NCBI GenBank assembly: GCA_048498155.1
Contig: JBEHYN010000048.1
Span: 1 to 17,631, forward strand
DNA length: 17,631 nucleotides
DNA from: BOG-938 sp048498155
Lineage (GTDB): Bacteria; Pseudomonadota; Alphaproteobacteria; Caulobacterales; Caulobacteraceae
Direction: 5' to 3'
The notes under the pieces were generated by a model that saw only the letters and a program-made list of their open reading frames with translations, was not told the origin of the DNA and ran no database searches. The stretch's first letter is position 1; the number at the start of each line of letters is the position of its first letter. Of the stretch, positions 14,529-17,631 are shown in pieces. The position numbers and the translations under genes are program-made.

Positions 14529-15467
14529 ATGGCAGCGAAAGTGCAAGCCTTCCGTATTGAGGAAGCGATCGGCCGCAAGGTTCCATCCACCCGCGGCAAG
14601 GGGGTCGACGGCTCCAAGAGCCCTGGCCTGAACGTGGTTCAATATCCCATCGAAACGGGCCTGCCGGATATCAATTTCCGGTTTGGTTTCGATCAGATCG
14701 GCGACGGCTTTTTCACCCCGCGGCACCACCACAACTTCGATCAGTTCCGCTATGTCGTTTCCGGGCAGATGAATCTGGGCAAGGGGCTGGAATTGCAGGA
14801 AGGCGAGTTGGTGCATGTGCCCGAGGGCACCTACTACGGGCCACTCAATCAACATGGTCCAGTCAGCCTGCTGGTGATCCAGTTCCCCGGCCCGAACGGC
14901 GCCTACCGCATCAGCGACGCGGAAAAAGCCGTGGCCATGGAACAGTTGAGAGCGGCGGGCGGCTATTTTGAAGACGGCGCCTACAAGATCAATCAGCCGG
15001 ACGGCCACAGCGTCAACCGGGACAGCTATGAGGCGGTGTGGGAGCAGGTGAACGGCAAGCCGATCTCCTATTCCAAGCTGCGCTACGAGACGCCGATCAT
15101 CATGCGTCCTCAGGCCTTCCGTTGGATCGCCGATCCCAAGCGGCCGGGCGTGGAGGTCAAGCATCTGGGCGTGTTCAACGAGTATCGCACCGGAGTCGCC
15201 CTGTGGCGGATCGCCCCCGGCGCGGTCATTCCCAGCGAGGTGTTGGAGGCGCCGCAACTGCGATGCGTCGTCAAGGGCGAGACGGTCTATGAGGGCAAGG
15301 TGATCGACGAGAAGGGCTGCTATTACATCCCTGAAGGGGTGGCCACCCAACCGATTACCAGCTCCAACGGCGCTGAACTGCTGGTCTATACTCTGCCCAT
15401 GTACGCCAAGGCGACGTGGGAAAAAGCCAAGCAACGCCGCGCCGCTGCCGAACGCGTCGCAGCCTGA
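14529..15467 (+). CDS. Cytoplasmic double-cupin protein, copy 2
   Basis: The ATG at 14529 is preceded by AGGA and, further back, AGAGGA; the ATG at 14490 would add a 13-residue Arg-rich tail without a ribosome site. The 312-residue protein has no signal peptide. Cupin 1 holds PRHHHNFDQFR (His66 and His68, with Asp71-Gln72) and EGTYYGPLNQ. The linker ISDAEKAVAMEQL matches the one in copy 1. Cupin 2 near residues 230-300 (WRIAPGAVIPSEV, GCYYIPEG) lacks an obvious histidine set. Conservation of DxFR-type and YYGP segments with copy 1 shows a tandem duplication. A gap of 68 bases makes co-transcription likely. The intrinsic terminator at 15493 closes the unit. Confidence 0.87.
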   Translation: MAAKVQAFRIEEAIGRKVPSTRGKGVDGSKSPGLNVVQYPIETGLPDINFRFGFDQIGDGFFTPRHHHNFDQFRYVVSGQMNLGKGLELQEGELVHVPEGTYYGPLNQHGPVSLLVIQFPGPNGAYRISDAEKAVAMEQLRAAGGYFEDGAYKINQPDGHSVNRDSYEAVWEQVNGKPISYSKLRYETPIIMRPQAFRWIADPKRPGVEVKHLGVFNEYRTGVALWRIAPGAVIPSEVLEAPQLRCVVKGETVYEGKVIDEKGCYYIPEGVATQPITSSNGAELLVYTLPMYAKATWEKAKQRRAAAERVAA

Positions 15468-15492
15468 ATTAACCCGAGCTGCGGGCCTCATG

Positions 15493-15531
15493 ATGGCGGT
15501 CGATCCCGAGCGGGTCGACCGGCCATTTTTT
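15493..15531 (+). terminator. Intrinsic terminator after the double cupins
   Basis: ATGGCGGTCGA at 15493-15503 pairs with TCGACCGGCCAT at 15515-15526, leaving one bulged base, and is followed directly by a T6 run. This is the clearest rho-independent terminator in the window and separates the double cupins from the downstream unit. Confidence 0.75.
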
Positions 15532-15565
15532 GGGAATTGAGCCCCAAAGACGGCCCGCGCTCGGC

Positions 15566-15592
15566 TTGACAGCCTGGGCGGAGTGTTAAAGG
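15566..15592 (+). promoter_or_regulatory. Putative promoter of the small-protein/cytochrome unit
   Basis: TTGACAG at 15566-15572 is followed after 12 bases by GTTAAAGG at 15585-15592, a partial match to GCTANAWC. The bases around it (CTCGGCTTGACAG and GGCGGAGTG) resemble those at the 7779 promoter. It lies 34 bases after the terminator and about 295 bases before the GTG start at 15861, leaving a long leader that contains the small ORF at 15713. Confidence 0.4.
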
Positions 15593-15712
15593 GTTGCGGG
15601 CGTCCCCACAGACTAGCTGACAAACAAAAAATAGGGGAGCCGGACGAGGAGCCGACTGGACCGATAGCGGGTCAGGAGCGCGTTTCCGGAGCCATAGGGG
15701 GAGGTGAACCCA

Positions 15713-15868
15713 ATGTCCGAATGTTGCTGTCTCATCCGCTTATGTTCGTCGGTGGGCGTCGCCGGTTCGTGTGCGGCCCGTTCGATCCGCCTTGTCGGCG
15801 CGCAAGTGTTGGACGGCCGGCGGCTTGTCTTGGGTTTTGCATACGTCTCAGGAGGTCACCGTGCGTAA
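15713..15868 (+). CDS. Possible Cys-rich upstream small ORF
   Basis: This is a 51-codon ORF with a good ribosome site (GGGGGAGG at about 15697-15704, 8 bases before ATG 15713). The product begins MSECCCLIRLC, with three consecutive cysteines at residues 4-6 and another at 11. Its TAA at 15866-15868 overlaps the GTG start (15861) of the next gene by 8 bases, an arrangement suited to translational coupling. The C-terminal part (VLDGRRLVLGFAYVSGG) resembles nothing I know. By analogy with cysteine-rich leader ORFs known in other bacteria it could sense charged tRNA-Cys or a redox or metal state. It may equally be a chance ORF; I place it below even odds. Confidence 0.35.
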   Translation: MSECCCLIRLCSSVGVAGSCAARSIRLVGAQVLDGRRLVLGFAYVSGGHRA

Positions 15869-16322
15869 ATTGGTCGTTCTCGCCGCACTGTTAGGAACGT
15901 TTCAGGTCCAGCCCGCCCAGGCCCAGTTGACCCAACCTAATGCGCCAGCCTCCGCCCCCCCACTGCCGGGCTCGTTTGCCGCTCCGCCCTGTGACGGGGA
16001 CGTCGCCAATGTGCGCCTGACCGAGATTATCCCCGGCGGCACGATGGAGGGTTACCTCAAGGCCGTCGACGCCCACCGGGCTTGGTACCGGGCGCATGGC
16101 TTTATGAACAATGAGATTTTCGTCTCAAAGATCATGGTGGAAGACCCGGCCACCCATAAGTTGGTTTATTCTCAGGACCGGGTTCTGGCCTTCCATGTCC
16201 GGCCCCCGTACATGGGCGGGAGCACCGGCCACGACGCGGGCTGGGATGCATTCCACGCCCAGTACAGCAAGAATTCCAACATTGTGACCACCTACAACAT
16301 CTGCATTCCCCGGACCCGTTGA
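15861..16322 (+). CDS. Small exported protein of unknown family, copy 1
   Basis: GTG at 15861 follows a perfect AGGAGG (15850-15855) and starts a signal peptide (VRKLVVLAALLGTFQVQPAQAQ). The open frame back to 15771 adds sequence with no such logic. The 153-residue protein has a Pro/Ala-rich linker and then a compact domain: FAAPPCDGDV, VRLTEIIPGGTMEGYLKAVD, WYRAHGF, MVEDPATHKL, RPPYMGGSTGHDAGW and a C-terminal YNICIPRTR. Two cysteines shared with copy 2 (CDGD and NICIP) could form a disulfide. The alternation of a strand, a long helix with a YLKAV-x-x-H-x-x-WYRAHG core and more strands recalls the dimeric alpha-beta barrel (NIPSNAP or EthD-like) fold, a tentative reading. I do not recognise a function. 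Confidence 0.8.
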   Translation: MRKLVVLAALLGTFQVQPAQAQLTQPNAPASAPPLPGSFAAPPCDGDVANVRLTEIIPGGTMEGYLKAVDAHRAWYRAHGFMNNEIFVSKIMVEDPATHKLVYSQDRVLAFHVRPPYMGGSTGHDAGWDAFHAQYSKNSNIVTTYNICIPRTR

Positions 16323-16324
16323 GC

Positions 16325-16798
16325 ATGCTGCTCAAAACCATCGCCGGGCTGACCTGGGCCACGATAGGGGCGTTTGTGGCCCAGCCCGCGCTGGCGCTGG
16401 ACATTCTCACCCAGCCCAGCGTTGCTTCCGAAGGGCCGGCTCCGGGCAAGTTCGCCGCCCCGCCCTGCGACGGCGACATCGCTGTACTTCGTGTGATCGA
16501 GATTCCGCCGAAAGGCTCGATGGAGGGCTACTTGGAGGCGGTCGCCATGAACCAAGGCTGGTTTCGCGCGCACGGTTACGCTAGCGACGAGACGGCTGTG
16601 GCGCGCGTGATGGTCGAAGACCCGACGACGCACCAACTCACCTATGCCAAAAACCAAGCGCTCTCGATCCACATGCGGCCTCCGTTCATGGGTGGAAGCA
16701 CAGGTCACGACAGCGGATGGAACGTCTTTCACGACCTGTATCAGAAGAACTCCAACATCGTGACCGAGTACAATATCTGCATTCCGAGGACCCACTGA
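16325..16798 (+). CDS. Small exported protein of unknown family, copy 2
   Basis: ATG at 16325 lies two bases after the stop of copy 1; TTG at 16319 is an in-frame alternative overlapping that stop. No strong ribosome site is seen, so translation is probably coupled. The 157-residue product has a signal peptide (MLLKTIAGL...VAQPALAL) and repeats the domain of copy 1: FAAPPCDGDI, MEGYLEAV, WFRAHGY, MVEDPTTHQL, RPPFMGGSTGHDSGW and NIVTEYNICIPRTH. The near-invariant RPP[YF]MGGSTGHD segment, the WxRAHG helix and both cysteines are the most conserved parts and probably mark the active or binding site. The two copies share much of their sequence, indicating tandem duplication. The cytochrome gene starts two bases after this stop. 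Confidence 0.82.
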   Translation: MLLKTIAGLTWATIGAFVAQPALALDILTQPSVASEGPAPGKFAAPPCDGDIAVLRVIEIPPKGSMEGYLEAVAMNQGWFRAHGYASDETAVARVMVEDPTTHQLTYAKNQALSIHMRPPFMGGSTGHDSGWNVFHDLYQKNSNIVTEYNICIPRTH

Positions 16799-16800
16799 CC

Positions 16801-17631
16801 ATGTCGCTGAAAATCCTGTCTATCGCCGGAACGACGCTAGCCCTCTCCGCTGCCCTTGCGTCGGCCCAGCCGTCTGACACACCGAGCAATCCTTTCGCCA
16901 AGGATCCAACGGCGGTGGACACCGGGCGAACGATCTTCAACGCGACCTGCATCGCCTGCCACGGCAACGGCGGGGTGGGGGACAGGGCCCCGGCGCTTAA
17001 CACCGGCAACTTCCCGCACGGCGGGGAGGACTACCAGCTGTTCCAGACCATCCACGGCGGCATTGCAGGCACCCAGATGCCCGCCTTCGCCAACCTGCCG
17101 GCGGACGATGTCTGGCGAGTGGTGCTTTATCTCAAGAGTCTGTCGGTCCAGTCGGGCGGGGCCAGCACCGGCGACGCCAAGGCGGGGGAGGCGCTGTTCT
17201 TCTCGGACAAGGGCGGCTGCTCCAGCTGTCATGAGGTCAACGGGCGTGGCGCGAAATTCGCGTCGGACCTGTCAGGCGAAGGGGCCAAGCCCGCCGGCCT
17301 GATCCGGCCGGGGATCTTGCACGATCAGCCGACCCCGCGCGGGACATTCGAGACCCGCATTGTCGACGTCACTTTGGGTGATGGCCGCAAGATCCATGGG
17401 GTGCTGAAGGCGCAGGACGTGACGACGGTGCATGTGGAGCAGGCGGACGGCCAATACGTCATGCTTGACCGGTCCGACATCGCCTCGATGACCGACTTGG
17501 GCCGGGCGGTTCCGAGCGATATCGCCAAGGGGCTGTCGCATGAAGACATCGAGAACCTGGTGGCCTATCTGGCCGCCCACAAGGCGCGTGATCTGACCCA
17601 GACGGCCAAGCTCGTTCCGGCGCCCGTGCTG
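16801..17631 (+). CDS. Exported diheme cytochrome c, C-terminus beyond the window
   Basis: ATG at 16801 sits two bases after the preceding stop, and the frame stays open through the last base (277 codons). It has a signal peptide (MSLKILSIAGTTLALSAALASA). Haem domain 1 has CIACH at 50-54 and axial Met93 in TQMP. Haem domain 2 has CSSCH at 140-144, followed by a beta-rich insert (ETRIVDVTLGDGRKIHGVL, then YVMLDRSDIASM) and a helix ENLVAYLAAH. In related domains the second haem is capped by Met in an S-x-MP motif before this helix; here the place reads RAVP (Val237), with Met230 the nearest alternative. Sequence after residue 260 no longer looks like cytochrome, so the protein may continue into another domain, perhaps a PQQ propeller as in known fusions (inference). 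It probably receives electrons from a periplasmic quinoprotein. Confidence 0.85.
   Translation, partial: MSLKILSIAGTTLALSAALASAQPSDTPSNPFAKDPTAVDTGRTIFNATCIACHGNGGVGDRAPALNTGNFPHGGEDYQLFQTIHGGIAGTQMPAFANLPADDVWRVVLYLKSLSVQSGGASTGDAKAGEALFFSDKGGCSSCHEVNGRGAKFASDLSGEGAKPAGLIRPGILHDQPTPRGTFETRIVDVTLGDGRKIHGVLKAQDVTTVHVEQADGQYVMLDRSDIASMTDLGRAVPSDIAKGLSHEDIENLVAYLAAHKARDLTQTAKLVPAPVL

Noticed and set aside
14508..15623. Minus-strand ORF of 371 codons
   Set aside because: It mirrors the second double-cupin gene and runs across its terminator and the downstream promoter. The product has no recognisable domain.
15583..15894. 103-codon ORF in the leader of the small-protein unit
   Set aside because: Its ATG lies within the putative promoter -10 region, it lacks a ribosome site, and its composition looks random; the ORF at 15713 is better supported.

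Overview
The window is GC-rich, densely coded DNA that reads as an alphaproteobacterium, probably Caulobacterales-like (Phenylobacterium or Caulobacter relatives). The grounds are GC-biased codon use, promoters that fit the Caulobacter-type TTGAC[G/A] / GCTANAWC pattern, and stacked REP-like palindromes between genes. The genus is inference. I recognise 16 credible protein genes plus one possible small upstream ORF. I see no tRNA, rRNA, CRISPR, transposase or phage gene.

Layout. (a) 83-1646, plus strand: a 5'-disrupted carboxymuconolactone-decarboxylase-like gene, then an orphan NMT1/SsuA-type substrate-binding protein. A hairpin closes this unit. (b) 1695-2939, minus strand: an exported NHL beta-propeller protein, divergent from (c). 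(c) 3153-7696: an exported PQQ-like propeller protein, an exported ComEC-like metallo-beta-lactamase-fold hydrolase, and three tandem exported single-domain cupins. (d) 8025-13278: an exported PQQ-dependent dehydrogenase of the membrane glucose dehydrogenase type, two palindromes, a cytochrome c-NHL fusion, and an enolase-superfamily enzyme with a Tat-type leader. (e) 13567-15467: two tandem cytoplasmic double-cupin proteins, ended by an intrinsic terminator. (f) 15566-17631: a promoter, a possible Cys-rich upstream ORF, two tandem small exported proteins of unknown family, and a diheme cytochrome c that runs off the window.

How they may work together. Thirteen of the 16 proteins carry export signals. 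The set fits an extracytoplasmic oxidation pathway. The quinoprotein dehydrogenase would oxidise a substrate and pass electrons to the periplasmic c-type haem domains. The NHL, PQQ-like propeller, metallo-hydrolase, enolase-superfamily and cupin proteins would convert products in the periplasm. The substrate-binding protein could present a ligand, and the two cytoplasmic double cupins and the CMD-like remnant could act after uptake. The substrate cannot be read from the sequence. PQQ biosynthesis genes, ABC permease/ATPase partners and a regulator gene are absent. Three separate tandem duplications (single cupins, double cupins, small exported proteins) mark the region as an evolving accessory catabolic locus.
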